Positions 51,625 through 61,231 are shown, counted from the stretch's first letter. The stretch: 64,000 nt of DNA from Candidatus Bathyarchaeota archaeon (GCA_026014745.1 JAOZHS010000001.1:682001-746000), one strand, 5' to 3'. Program-made: numbers and translations. The notes: generated from the sequence alone by a model not told the origin.

Positions 51625-52449
51625 ATGATATTGCTGGTCTCTTCTAACAAGGATATTGCAAGCCAAACAATCAAACAACAAATCCTCACCCAATACCCCT
51701 TCATAGAAACCTCCCAAACCTTCCAACAAAACCCCACCTACGCCGCGGAGTTTAACGGCAAAGACGTAACCCTCATAACTTTGGCGGAAGAATCAGTCCG
51801 TGCGCAGTATCTCCCCGAACAGTTCCCAAACTCTGAACTCGTCGTTTTCATCTCTCGACATAGTAGCCAAAGCGGCACACCCACTCTAACTGTCCATACT
51901 CCCGGAAACTTTGGCGACGCAGAACTCGGCGGATTACCCAAAACCGTTTCCGTCGCGCCTGCCTACGCGATGCAAACCGCCCTCAAAGTTCTCTTTCAAT
52001 GCAAAGAACACTTCCGCCTAAACCACGAAGTCAGTTACGAAGTCACCCATCATGGCCCCAGTCTAAGTGTCCCCACCATGTTTGTGGAGTTGGGTAGCAG
52101 TGAGGCTCAATGGCGCGATGAGGTGGCGGCGAAAGCGGTTGCCCACGCTGCGATGGCGGCGATTGCTGGTTTTGAAAAACCTCGCGCATCAGCAGTGATG
52201 GGGATTGGTGGGACACATTACAATCAGAAATTTACTTTGATGGCGTTGATGGGGCAAGCCGTTTTTGGACACATGATTCCCAAATATGCGGTTTCGTTGA
52301 CAGATGAGGCAATCGTGCGGCAGTGCATGGAGCGGACGTTGGAGCGTGTGCCGTTGGCTTTGTTGGATTGGAAAGGCATCAAAAGCGAGGACAAACCAGA
52401 CCTTCTGGCGGCGTTGGAGGCGGCTGGGTTGCCCTACAATAAAGTGTAG
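51625..52449 (+). CDS. dtdA: D-aminoacyl-tRNA deacylase (archaeal DTD2/GEK1)
   Basis: The 274-residue protein starts MILLVSSNKDIASQTIKQQI and carries the DTD2 blocks LVVFISRHSSQSGTPTLTVH then TPGNF, EVTHHGPSL and GIGGTHYNQKF. It removes D-amino acids (and some modified ones) from tRNA. ATG 51625 lies after AAGGA; the longer start at 51574 adds residues unlike the family. It is upstream of secE on the same strand, with a gap of 111 bp. Confidence 0.93.
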   Translation: MILLVSSNKDIASQTIKQQILTQYPFIETSQTFQQNPTYAAEFNGKDVTLITLAEESVRAQYLPEQFPNSELVVFISRHSSQSGTPTLTVHTPGNFGDAELGGLPKTVSVAPAYAMQTALKVLFQCKEHFRLNHEVSYEVTHHGPSLSVPTMFVELGSSEAQWRDEVAAKAVAHAAMAAIAGFEKPRASAVMGIGGTHYNQKFTLMALMGQAVFGHMIPKYAVSLTDEAIVRQCMERTLERVPLALLDWKGIKSEDKPDLLAALEAAGLPYNKV

Positions 52450-52560
52450 GCGCCATGGTTTGGGGTGGGAACCTTTAAAAGCGTAGGCGAAGAGTGTTTA
52501 AACCTAAAAGTTACAGTAACGTTTATTATAGAATAATGAAATGTTGAGTGTGCGGTAAAT

Positions 52561-52746
52561 ATGGGAATAAAATCTTGGCTAACACAGGCAGCACGCACGT
52601 TAAAGCTAGCCGTAAAACCTGATCGCGAAGAGCTTTGGCTCTCTATAAAAATTAGCGCCTTAGGCATCGGAGTAGTCGGTTTAATCGGTTTTGTAATTAA
52701 AATCTTAGCCTGGGCCATAACAGGAAATGCAGGAGCTGCCACTTAA
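52561..52746 (+). CDS. secE: Protein translocase subunit SecE (Sec61 gamma)
   Basis: The 61-residue protein has an amphipathic helix containing LKLAVKPDREELWLSIKI and a single TM (about 35-54), the standard archaeal SecE layout. It is the partner of SecY, encoded at 28 kb. TATA-like TTTATTATAG near 52522 lies 39 bp upstream of the start; spt5 follows 15 bp downstream. Confidence 0.93.
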   Translation: MGIKSWLTQAARTLKLAVKPDREELWLSIKISALGIGVVGLIGFVIKILAWAITGNAGAAT

Positions 52747-52761
52747 GGAGCTATAAGGGGT

Positions 52762-53235
52762 ATGGATAAAAAAGAAGAGCTCAGTCAAGTCAAAATTTTC
52801 GCTATCAAAACAACCACTGGTCAAGAACGCAACGTGGCACGGTTAATTGGTTCCAAAGTTGAAATGACCCATATTCCAATTAAGGCTCTTCTTGTCCCAG
52901 ACACCCTCAAAGGCTACGTATTCATAGAAGCAGACGGCCCCCACCTTGTCGAAGAAGCCATCGCAGGCGTTCGACATGTCCGCAGCAGAATCCCTGGTCT
53001 CATCAGCTTCAACGAAATTGAACGCTACATCGTACGCAAACCCGTCATGGAAGACCTCAACGAAGACGACGTTGTCGAAATCACTGGTGGACCCTTCAAA
53101 GGTATGCGTGCAAAAATCACTCGACTCGACAAATCTAAGGGCGAAGTTACCCTTGAGTTGCTGGAAGCAACGTTTACTTTGCCAATCACAGTACATTCAG
53201 ACTATGTAAAACTCGTAGAAAAAGCAAAAGCATAA
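52762..53235 (+). CDS. spt5: Transcription elongation factor Spt5 (NusG-like)
   Basis: The 157-residue protein has an NGN domain (VKIFAIKTTTGQERNVARLI, GYVFIEADG, HVRSRIPGLISF) and a C-terminal KOW domain (VVEITGGPFKGMRAKITRLD). With Spt4 it keeps RNA polymerase processive. It lies in the secE-spt5-rpl11 cluster. Confidence 0.97.
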   Translation: MDKKEELSQVKIFAIKTTTGQERNVARLIGSKVEMTHIPIKALLVPDTLKGYVFIEADGPHLVEEAIAGVRHVRSRIPGLISFNEIERYIVRKPVMEDLNEDDVVEITGGPFKGMRAKITRLDKSKGEVTLELLEATFTLPITVHSDYVKLVEKAKA

Positions 53236-53246
53236 AGTGAAAACCT

Positions 53247-53735
53247 ATGGTAGAAAAAAAAGTTGTAGAATTCATTGTCAGCGGCGGTCAAGCCAATGCA
53301 GGTCCACCTATAGGTCCAGCTCTTGGTCCTTTAGCCGTTAACGTCGTGGCTGTTGTCAACAAAATCAACGAAGTCACCAAAGACTATGCAGGAATGAAAG
53401 TTCCAGTTAAAGTGGCAGTTGACCCTGAAGACAAAACCTTCGAAATTACCGTTGGCACCCCAACTGCATCTGCACTTATAGTTGCTGAATTAAAAATCGA
53501 GAAAGGCTCCGGTACCCCTAACTCGGTTAAAGCCGGCGACTTAACCATGGAGCAGATTGTAAAGATAGCCAAGATTAAAGCTCCCCAACTGTTGGCGCCT
53601 GATACCAAAAGCGCTGCCAAAGAATTGCTTGGCACCTGCGTTAGCATCGGCGTCACTGTTGAAGGCAAAGACCCCCGAGAAGTCCAGAAGGAAATTGACT
53701 CTGGCACCTATGATAATGTATTCGGTAGCGACTAA
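53247..53735 (+). CDS. rpl11: Ribosomal protein uL11
   Basis: The 162-residue protein shows QANAGPPIGPALGPLAVNVV near the N-terminus and the C-terminal RNA-binding domain with MEQIVKIAKIKAP and LGTCVSIGVTVEGKDP. It binds the GTPase-centre rRNA. It follows spt5 by 11 bp. Confidence 0.97.
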   Translation: MVEKKVVEFIVSGGQANAGPPIGPALGPLAVNVVAVVNKINEVTKDYAGMKVPVKVAVDPEDKTFEITVGTPTASALIVAELKIEKGSGTPNSVKAGDLTMEQIVKIAKIKAPQLLAPDTKSAAKELLGTCVSIGVTVEGKDPREVQKEIDSGTYDNVFGSD

Positions 53736-53749
53736 TGCTAAGCGAATAT

Positions 53750-53758
53750 TTTTATAAT
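53750..53758 (+). promoter_or_regulatory. TATA box for the uL1-uL10 pair
   Basis: TTTTATAAT lies about 40 bp before ATG 53794 and predicts a start near 53780, followed by a GAGG ribosome site at 53783-53786. It gives the uL1-uL10 pair a promoter separate from secE-spt5-uL11. Confidence 0.5.
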
Positions 53759-53793
53759 GGGTTTCTAAATCCCTATTGGCACGAGGCTTAAAA

Positions 53794-54444
53794 ATGCCCC
53801 TAGACAACAAAACCATATCCGAAGCAATAAAACAGGCAAAAACGAAAGCTGGCGAGAAGAAATTCAACCAGACTGTAGATCTGATACTCGACATCGTCGA
53901 AATCGACATGAAGGCGCCAGAAGGTAAAATCCAAGAGGTCGTTGAGTTACCTCATGACACTGGCAAACCAAACAGCATCTGCGTTATTGCCTCTGGCGAA
54001 TTTGCCTTAAAAGCAAAGAACGCCCAAGCAGACCGCGTTATTGAACGCGCAGACTTAGAATCCTTAACGGGTAAAAAGAAGGAACTACGCAAAGTGGCCA
54101 CCGACTACGATGTATTCATCGCTGAGGCACCTTTGATGCCGCTGGTCGGTAGAATTTTAGGTCCAGTTCTGGGTCCTAGGGGAAAAATGCCTATTCCTGT
54201 TCCACCTAACGCGGACATCACTCCTTTGCTTGCAAAACACCGCAAAACCGTGGTTGTTCGCATGCGTAACCAACCCATCATCCAAGTTCCCGTTGGCTCC
54301 CAACAGATGAAAGACGAAGACTTAACCGAAAACACTATGGCTGTTCTTCGGGTTCTCGATACTAAACTTAAACGTGGACTCAAAAACGTCAAGTACGCTT
54401 TCATCAAGACCTCCATGGGTGAGCCCGTTAAAATTAAACCATAA
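53794..54444 (+). CDS. rpl1: Ribosomal protein uL1
   Basis: The 216-residue protein has the uL1 core: FNQTVDLILDIVEIDMKAPE, a C-terminal strand of domain I, and a domain II RNA-binding block LMPLVGRILGPVLGPRGKMP. It forms the L1 stalk. ATG 53794 has GAGG 7 nt upstream; the TTG 18 bp before it is unlikely. Confidence 0.96.
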   Translation: MPLDNKTISEAIKQAKTKAGEKKFNQTVDLILDIVEIDMKAPEGKIQEVVELPHDTGKPNSICVIASGEFALKAKNAQADRVIERADLESLTGKKKELRKVATDYDVFIAEAPLMPLVGRILGPVLGPRGKMPIPVPPNADITPLLAKHRKTVVVRMRNQPIIQVPVGSQQMKDEDLTENTMAVLRVLDTKLKRGLKNVKYAFIKTSMGEPVKIKP

Positions 54445-54458
54445 ATGAGAGAAACATC

Positions 54459-55316
54459 ATGCCGTCCCAACAAGTATTAGAAGAAAAATCAGGCGAAGTA
54501 GCAGCAATCAAAGACATATTCAAAGAATACAAATCCGTCGGCATCGCCAGTCTAAAGAAGGTTCGCGCTTCCCAACTTCAAGAACTCAAAAAAACCATGA
54601 AAGGTCAAGTTTACCTGCGCGTCCTCAAAAACACACTCATCAAAATCGCCATTGAAGAAATGAACCAAGCTGAACTCAAGAAGCTTGAGGAATACTTGGA
54701 AGGATCAAACGTCTTCCTCTTTACCGACCTCAACCCCTTCAAACTAGCATTGCTTCTTGAACGCGGCAAAGTAAAAACCACCGCCAAAGCAGGCGACGTA
54801 GCCGCCCTCGACGTGATTGTTCCTTCCAGCAACACAGGTCAACCTCCAGGACCCGTCATCAGTCAACTTAACGCAGTCGGTTTGCCTACAAAAATCGAAA
54901 ACGGCAGCGTCTGGGTTAGCAAAGACACCCTAGTTGTCCGTCAAGGTGAAGTCATCAACGACCGTCTCGCAGGTGTACTGGCGAAACTCGGCATAAAATC
55001 CGTAGAACTCGGCATATCCATGCGTGCAGTCTTCGACAACGGATTAATGATTACCGGCGACCAACTCAAGATCGATGTTGCCGCTACCAAGAATAGCGTC
55101 GAAGCCAGCAACCAAGAAGCCTTCGCACTTGCAATGAGCATCGGCTATGCATGCAAAGAAACCATCAAACCCTTACTGCAAAGCGCACACCAAAAAGCAG
55201 TTGCACTCTCAGTCAGCGCAGCCATACCCACCAAAGAAACCATCGCAGACATCATCCGCAAAGCCAACGCCGAAGCAACAAGCCTACAAGAGAAAGCCAA
55301 GCCCAAAGCGGCTTAA
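54459..55316 (+). CDS. rpl10: Ribosomal protein uL10 (P0), without the acidic tail
   Basis: The 285-residue protein has the uL10 rRNA-binding domain (VRASQLQELKKTMKGQVYLR, LKNTLIKIAI), the archaeal insertion domain (PGPVISQLNAVGLPTKIENG) and two C-terminal spine helices (ETIKPLLQSAHQKAVAL, KETIADIIRKANAEATSLQE) for uL12 binding. It ends KPKAA: the Glu-rich hinge and the GLGALFG-type terminus common in archaeal P0 are missing. uL12 does not follow. The stalk would rely on the uL12 tails alone to bind factors. Confidence 0.95.
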   Translation: MPSQQVLEEKSGEVAAIKDIFKEYKSVGIASLKKVRASQLQELKKTMKGQVYLRVLKNTLIKIAIEEMNQAELKKLEEYLEGSNVFLFTDLNPFKLALLLERGKVKTTAKAGDVAALDVIVPSSNTGQPPGPVISQLNAVGLPTKIENGSVWVSKDTLVVRQGEVINDRLAGVLAKLGIKSVELGISMRAVFDNGLMITGDQLKIDVAATKNSVEASNQEAFALAMSIGYACKETIKPLLQSAHQKAVALSVSAAIPTKETIADIIRKANAEATSLQEKAKPKAA

Positions 55317-55354
55317 ACCAACCTTTCTTAATTTTATTTTTTATTTTATTTGTT

Positions 55355-55990
55355 CTATGCCTTAATTGCTATTAGGCAGGCAAGCTTGTAGTCCTTCCAT
55401 GGGACATCTATTTTCTCAAAACCGGCTCTTTTTAGCCACTCAAGCTGCTCCATAAGCGAAGAAGGCTTGTCCGAATCATCAAAGGAGAATGTGGCATTCA
55501 AGTAAATCTTTGTTAAACGATCATCAGTGCCCTTCATAACATCAATGAGGATGAAAATGCCGCTTGGTTTAAGTTGGGTGTAGATTTTTTTAAAAAGCCC
55601 CTGCTTGTCTTCATCTGAAAGATGGTGTATTGCAAGAACTGAGTAAACAAGGTCAAAGCAACCTATCGAGGGTAAAGCACCCAAATCCCCCTGCGTCAAC
55701 TTTATTCTGTTTTTAACTGAAGCTAATTTTAGGCTTGATTGCTGGAGCATTTTGAGAGAAACATCAACCCCGACTAGCTTAGCTTGGGGGTATTTTTCTA
55801 AAAGTCGCTGGGCGATGTTTCCGGTGCCTATGCCGAGATCCAAAACCTCTATCTGGTCATCATCTGAGTAGGGCAATAGGCTGAAGAATACGTCTGTGAA
55901 TTTGCCGTATTGGGGTATTCTTTTCATGATTACTTGGTCATAGTGATCTGCTAACTTGTCGAATCTATCGCCGACTTTCATATCGCACAT
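55355..55990 (-). CDS. Class I SAM-dependent methyltransferase
   Basis: The 211-residue protein has motif I VLDLGIGTGNIAQRLLE, a VGVDVS strand, the DLVYSVLAIHHLSDEDK block and ILIDVMKGTDD, a UbiE-like methyltransferase of unknown substrate. It is convergent with uL10 and runs in the same direction as the TrmB-like gene, 72 bp downstream of that gene's stop. Confidence 0.8.
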   Translation of the reverse strand: MCDMKVGDRFDKLADHYDQVIMKRIPQYGKFTDVFFSLLPYSDDDQIEVLDLGIGTGNIAQRLLEKYPQAKLVGVDVSLKMLQQSSLKLASVKNRIKLTQGDLGALPSIGCFDLVYSVLAIHHLSDEDKQGLFKKIYTQLKPSGIFILIDVMKGTDDRLTKIYLNATFSFDDSDKPSSLMEQLEWLKRAGFEKIDVPWKDYKLACLIAIKA

Positions 55991-56062
55991 AATTTAGCCT
56001 CGACTTTTTATGCCTTGTGAATGTTTTGGCAAAGAGGCACCTGAACCATAAAGTACTCTTTT

Positions 56063-56887
56063 TTATTTTTCGGTTTCTGAATCTGTTTGCTGTGTTCCGC
56101 TCACAGCTTTAGCCCATATGTTATCATACCATTCTTGGATTAGTTGAACTACAATTCGATTGTTTGACCATAGTGAGGGGTACTCAAATGGGGTTGCTGT
56201 GGCGGATGTTGAAAGCAAGACTTCTTTTCTGTCTTTTATCATCAACTTAGCCAGTGGGGGGCTGTGGAGATATTTTACTTGATAGGTAGGTTTACTTGCT
56301 AAGATGGAAGCGGTCTTGCTGATTCGATATTTCTTGCGGGTTTTGCCCAGTATTTCTCGGACTTTTACTCCTTTGTCGAGGGCTACAACCTCGTAATCGA
56401 GGTTTTCTTTATTTAATTCGCTGCCTTCCGCGAAATTATTCATCAAATCCACATTTGCTTTGGCAGTCATCCAGTTTCTTCTGATTCTGTTTCCAATCGA
56501 TGCTCCCTTTGGAAGCAAAACAAAGTCGCCGATGTCTGTTTGCTCTTCAAGTTCATCGATTGCTTGGAAGGAGCTGAAAATTTTAAACGCTGATTTCTTT
56601 AGCTGTGCTGTCTGTTCGTTTCTTCTCTGAAATAGCAGTGAAATGCCTTTTTCTAGAGGTATGGCTCTATACTTGTTTGGTTTAGCTAATTTCTTTTCTA
56701 CAAGTCCATCGTTATGAAGCTCCGTTAGGACCCGGTATACATCCTGGGGGGCCACTTTGGCAAGGTTAGCCGTTGCCCTCCCTGTTGAAGAACCCGATTT
56801 AACTAGGGCTATGTAGACTTTTGCTTCCAAAACAGTAAGACCTAAATTTACGAGCGTTTCGACTGTTTCTTCCTGTTGTAGGTGCAA
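56063..56887 (-). CDS. TrmB-family transcriptional regulator
   Basis: The 274-residue protein has a TrmB-type winged helix at the N-terminus (LGLTVLEAKVYIALVKSGSS, APQDVYRVLTELHNDGLVEK) and a coiled-coil linker, then a C-terminal region with the LMNNFAEGSELN and LLSTSATATPFE blocks like the PLD-like effector-binding part. Many TrmB proteins respond to sugars. It is divergent from the 944-residue surface protein gene across 275 bp that contain a perfect palindrome. Confidence 0.8.
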   Translation of the reverse strand: MHLQQEETVETLVNLGLTVLEAKVYIALVKSGSSTGRATANLAKVAPQDVYRVLTELHNDGLVEKKLAKPNKYRAIPLEKGISLLFQRRNEQTAQLKKSAFKIFSSFQAIDELEEQTDIGDFVLLPKGASIGNRIRRNWMTAKANVDLMNNFAEGSELNKENLDYEVVALDKGVKVREILGKTRKKYRISKTASILASKPTYQVKYLHSPPLAKLMIKDRKEVLLSTSATATPFEYPSLWSNNRIVVQLIQEWYDNIWAKAVSGTQQTDSETEK

Positions 56888-57018
56888 GTTTTCCCTTCTA
56901 TCGCCTTATGATTGAGGTTTGCTTTTAAGCTTTTATAAAATCTCATTTTACAAAAAAATAATTAGTTAAAAAAGCGAAAAAGACAAAGATTTTTCCGTTT
57001 CTTTCATGGATTTAGCAA

Positions 57019-57098
57019 AATATTGCAATATTGAACGACTTTGCTTAAAGTTTAACTGGTTATTTTTGTTCTAACCATTCAGTTGGTAGTCGGTTAAC
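57019..57098. promoter_or_regulatory. Operator region between the TrmB-like and surface-protein genes
   Basis: A perfect 14-bp palindrome AATATTGCAATATT lies at 57019-57032. Downstream are related half-sites AACTGGTTA (57054-57062), TAACC-N3-CAGTT (57072-57084) and GGTTAAC (57092-57098). All lie in the region shared by two divergent genes and upstream of a TTTTTAAAA TATA-like box near 57110. Confidence 0.5.
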
Positions 57099-57162
57099 TT
57101 ACAGGGAGTTTTTAAAAATTCTTCAAACGATGTTTGCGTACCGACTATAAGGAAAGAACAAA

Positions 57163-59997
57163 ATGACGAAATTAACAGAGAATAAAACTGAAAAATTCTC
57201 AAGAAATAAATCTAAAACTACTGCACTCGTGCTCTTTCTGATGCTAACCATCACTGCTACTATGATTGCTTTACCTGCCGTTATTGCGCATGATCCCCCG
57301 TGGACTTTTCCAACAACCGCCTATGTCACTTGTGCGCCCGGTATCGTTGGTGTTGGCCAGTACACTACCATTGTTTGTTGGCTTGACAGGTATTCACCTA
57401 CATCTGGTGGTACAAACGGTCAAGTCTGGGAAGGCTGGCAACTAAACATCACTAAACCCGACGGAAAAACAGAAATCATCGGACCCTGGACGTGTTCAAG
57501 TGCTCTCGCCAGTGACTTTAAAGTGTATGTTCCCGACCAAGTCGGAAATTACACCATCGTATTCAGCTGGCCTGGCGGCGTAGTTGAACCAAGTGAAAGC
57601 GTCATTACCCGAACGCAAGCAAACGCAATTGCAGGCATCGGTGACATTTTCCTAGGCGCCACAAGCGAACCCACAACACTCGTCGTAAATCAAGAACCTA
57701 ACGCAGATTGGCCCGAAGCTCCGCTTCCAACAGATTACTGGACGCTCCCTATAAATGCCCAGAATAGACAATGGTCTTCTCTTGCAAGCAACTGGCTAAA
57801 AGGCACTTGGCTCATTAACAACTATCAAGGGGGTATAGCCCCAAACAGTGCACACGTACTATGGACAGCACCTATGGAAGCCTCTTCACCTGATGTCGCG
57901 GGTTATCCCGGCGGCATCGCTGACTCTCAATGGCCTGGTATTCAATACAATATCAACGACTACATAGATGCGTGGTCACAACCCATAGTCATGAACGGAG
58001 TTATCTACTACAACTCACCCGCAACTGCACAAAGCAACAGATATGGCTACTACGCAATGGACCTCTACACTGGAAAACAGATATGGTACAAGAACGGCAC
58101 CGACAACGGTCTCAACAACCCCTACACAATAAGTCAACCCGGCGGTGAAGTTGGTGGCTCTTATGCACAAACATACCTATCATTGACTCAGGGTCAAATG
58201 TATCACTCTCAAACAGTTAACGGAGACGGAGTAGCCTCATACTTGTGGATACAATCCGGCACTACCTGGTATATGCTTGACCCGACAACTGGCAACTTAA
58301 TATTGACGCTGAAAAATGTGCCCTCCGGTACATCCTCAACTGACCAAGACGGAAGCCTACTACGCTACAGCTATAACGCCAATACCGGTAACCTACTTTG
58401 TTGGAATTCGACCCAAGCCATTTACCCTGGTGGACCAACAGGAACCGCCCAACAAGTTTGGCACCCACCAGTGGGAGCAGTAATTGACGCTGTTAATGAC
58501 ACCCAATGGATGAATGCCAGCACTACATGGGGCACAGGCTTCGAACAATCCATCAAAGACGCCTTAAAAGTCCCCCACTCCGGATACACAATGAACGTAA
58601 CCATACCAAAGGGCCTCAAAGGATCAATGACTATCCTGCGAGACGATGACCGTGTGCCAAAACAAATCTTTGGCTCAGCAATAACCACCACCTTTGGAAC
58701 AATGGGCAGCATCGGCGGAGCCGCTAACGATGATAGCATTGCAATATGGCTCGCTACCATAAACGAACACGCAACAGCCTATAGTCCCTTCCCCAACGTA
58801 CCTGGCACCCTAAACAACAACCTTGGCTTCACCGTAACAATGGATTACAACAAGAACTTCACAGTTCCACTACCTGGCAAAAACTACACTTGGAGCATAG
58901 GACCCGTAGATTACAACTCTAAAATATTCATCCTAACCTGTCAACAAACAACACAGAAATGGGCCTACAGCCTAACAACTGGAAACCCATTGTGGGGACC
59001 AACTGAAACACTCGATCCAATGGGTTACTACACCTTTGGCACTGGTTCAGGCATAACAGGCGGGGTCTATGAGGGAATCTACATTGCAGCAAACGCCTAC
59101 AACCTAAACGGCGAAATCTATGCCTACAATGCAACAACCGGCACCCAACTATGGAAGTACAGTGCCCCAACAACTTACCACTATGAAAGCTCATATGGAA
59201 ACAATATGCCGCTCAGCTTGCTCTTCGTCTGTGACGGAAAGGTCTTTTTGGCATCAACTGAGCACTCGCCAACTCAGCCGCTATTTAGAGAATCCTATCT
59301 TCGCTGCGTTAACTTAACTGACGGGACATTGATTTGGAAACTTGAACAATACTCAACTGGTGTGGTTCAAGCGGTCGCAGACGGCTACTTAATTTCCAAC
59401 AGCCAATACGACAATTTGATTTACTGCATCGGTATGGGACCCAGCGCTACCACCGTACAAGCACCCATGACAGCTACCCCCGCGGGCGAAATTGAAATAA
59501 TACAGGGCACAGTCACTGATCAATCTCCAGGTGCAATCGCACATGCTAGCAAATATGGTCTCGTAAACGGTGTTGCGGCTGTATCTGACGAAAGCCAAGA
59601 AGTATGGATGGAATATCTCTACCAGCAGCAAGTAAAGCCCACAAACGCAACCGGTGTTCCAGTTTCCTTAGATGCAATTGATCCTAACGGCAACTTCATC
59701 CACATCGGTGACGCAACTAGCGATACAAGCGGCGCCTTTTCATATGCATGGACTACCCCCGATGTTCCCGGTAAATACACCATAATCGCTTCGTTCTCTG
59801 GCTCGGCATCTTATGGCAGGTCATCTGCAGAAACCGCCACTTATGTTGCAGAACAACAAGCACCCACCCCTGCACCAACCGACGCTCCGCTATCTCTCGC
59901 AGACACGTACTTCGTCCCTGCAACCGTTGGGCTATTTGTTCTAATGATAATCGTCATAGCTCTTCTGGTTCTGGTGTTGCTCAGAAAACGCCCATAA
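57163..59997 (+). CDS. Large secreted PQQ-like beta-propeller surface protein
   Basis: The 944-residue protein has an N-terminal TM/signal (about 22-43, after a basic start), an Ig-like domain (about 50-160), a long propeller region with blades ending in patterns like YAMDLYTGKQIWYKNG (about 305), YMLDPTTGNLIL (about 372) and AYNATTGTQLWKY (about 660), an Ig-like region (about 820-905) and a C-terminal TM (about 918-940). PQQ-type propellers on archaeal surfaces are thought to bind ligands or partner proteins, usually without PQQ. An AAGGAAAG ribosome site lies just before the ATG. Its upstream palindrome suggests control by the divergent TrmB-like regulator. Confidence 0.85.
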   Translation: MTKLTENKTEKFSRNKSKTTALVLFLMLTITATMIALPAVIAHDPPWTFPTTAYVTCAPGIVGVGQYTTIVCWLDRYSPTSGGTNGQVWEGWQLNITKPDGKTEIIGPWTCSSALASDFKVYVPDQVGNYTIVFSWPGGVVEPSESVITRTQANAIAGIGDIFLGATSEPTTLVVNQEPNADWPEAPLPTDYWTLPINAQNRQWSSLASNWLKGTWLINNYQGGIAPNSAHVLWTAPMEASSPDVAGYPGGIADSQWPGIQYNINDYIDAWSQPIVMNGVIYYNSPATAQSNRYGYYAMDLYTGKQIWYKNGTDNGLNNPYTISQPGGEVGGSYAQTYLSLTQGQMYHSQTVNGDGVASYLWIQSGTTWYMLDPTTGNLILTLKNVPSGTSSTDQDGSLLRYSYNANTGNLLCWNSTQAIYPGGPTGTAQQVWHPPVGAVIDAVNDTQWMNASTTWGTGFEQSIKDALKVPHSGYTMNVTIPKGLKGSMTILRDDDRVPKQIFGSAITTTFGTMGSIGGAANDDSIAIWLATINEHATAYSPFPNVPGTLNNNLGFTVTMDYNKNFTVPLPGKNYTWSIGPVDYNSKIFILTCQQTTQKWAYSLTTGNPLWGPTETLDPMGYYTFGTGSGITGGVYEGIYIAANAYNLNGEIYAYNATTGTQLWKYSAPTTYHYESSYGNNMPLSLLFVCDGKVFLASTEHSPTQPLFRESYLRCVNLTDGTLIWKLEQYSTGVVQAVADGYLISNSQYDNLIYCIGMGPSATTVQAPMTATPAGEIEIIQGTVTDQSPGAIAHASKYGLVNGVAAVSDESQEVWMEYLYQQQVKPTNATGVPVSLDAIDPNGNFIHIGDATSDTSGAFSYAWTTPDVPGKYTIIASFSGSASYGRSSAETATYVAEQQAPTPAPTDAPLSLADTYFVPATVGLFVLMIIVIALLVLVLLRKRP

Positions 59998-60190
59998 AAC
60001 ACACTCAAACCTTCCTTTCCCCTTTTATTTTTTTGTTCAATTTTAAATGTGCCCCCGCGGGTTTGGTTCCATTTTCCTTGGTTTTTGTCCTTTTTTCGTT
60101 AATTTTTTGGTGTTTATATCAGTATTAATAACAAATAATAATAATGAAATACGCTGTCTTCTAATGTCATAGCTAGCTGATTTGGGTATC

Positions 60191-61159
60191 ATGAAAGACC
60201 TTGAAGAAATTGACATAAAAATCCTAAAGGAACTCCTCAAGGATGGACGGCAAAGTTTCACAGCGTTGGCAGCGAAGCTTGGTACCTCAAAAGACATCAT
60301 TTGGAAACATTACACAAACATGGTTGCCGCTGAAATCATAACGGGCGCTACCGTTCAGTTGAACCATCCCAAGCTTGGGTATGGTGAGCAAGCCTTGATT
60401 ATGCTTAGTGTTGAATCGCAATATGTGGAAAACGTTTTTGAACGCCTTAAAAAAATGCCTGAGATCACAAGTTTTAGATGTTGTAACTCGTCCTATAACA
60501 TCGGTGCAATATGTCACCTGATGAGTCTTAGCGATTTAGAGCGTGTAAAAACACTCATAAGCAAACAAAGTCCCGTTAACGAAATTAAAACGAGTATCTG
60601 GACCAGCGTGCGGAACATCCCTGAAAATATTCTGCTTGGCGAATTACCCCCAGAAAGCGCTGACGGCATTGACATTGCTGAAGTCGAAAAAAAGCCTCCC
60701 CTAAACATAGATAAGGTCGATTTGGAGATTATCGAAAAGTTAACCCTTAATGGGCGTTTGCCTTTGAGTAACATCGCCGAGCAGATTGGCGTTTCAACTG
60801 ACACCGTAGTGCGGCGGTATGAGCGGCTACGGAAAAATAATTACCTCAAAGTCTCCATTCAAATCGACACGAAAAAACTGGGTTATCAAGCTATTATTAA
60901 CATATATTTGGCTCTCACTGACCAAAGCAAAACCAAAGAAGCTGCCGAGATGTTATGTAAAATCCCCGGCGTCTCTTACCTTATTAAGATAAGCGGGAAT
61001 TTCGATCTAATGGTTGCAGCTCTAGTTAGGGACTGTAACGACCTCATATTCATTGATGAGCAAATCGTGAAAATCCCCTACATAAAACGGATCGATTCCT
61101 CAATTCGTTCTGTTTTCCCTGCTTGGCCTCTGCGTAAGCAATGCATATCCACCTTCTAG
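60191..61159 (+). CDS. Double Lrp/AsnC-type transcriptional regulator
   Basis: The 322-residue protein contains two complete Lrp/AsnC units in tandem: HTH 1 (about 3-55; LKELLKDGRQSFTALAAKLG) with a RAM-like domain to about 150, and HTH 2 (about 177-235; EKLTLNGRLPLSNIAEQIGV) with a second RAM-like domain ending near 320. Single-unit Lrp is about 150 residues, so this is a fused tandem. Lrp proteins bind small ligands such as amino acids. The start is ATG 60191 rather than TTG 60182. It lies downstream of the surface-protein gene on the same strand. Confidence 0.82.
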   Translation: MKDLEEIDIKILKELLKDGRQSFTALAAKLGTSKDIIWKHYTNMVAAEIITGATVQLNHPKLGYGEQALIMLSVESQYVENVFERLKKMPEITSFRCCNSSYNIGAICHLMSLSDLERVKTLISKQSPVNEIKTSIWTSVRNIPENILLGELPPESADGIDIAEVEKKPPLNIDKVDLEIIEKLTLNGRLPLSNIAEQIGVSTDTVVRRYERLRKNNYLKVSIQIDTKKLGYQAIINIYLALTDQSKTKEAAEMLCKIPGVSYLIKISGNFDLMVAALVRDCNDLIFIDEQIVKIPYIKRIDSSIRSVFPAWPLRKQCISTF

Positions 61160-61231
61160 TTCCTCGTGATTCACAAGAACGGCAATCCCTAACTGACCGA
61201 TGCCTGCGAAATCCTTTTGAGGGAACGCCTG

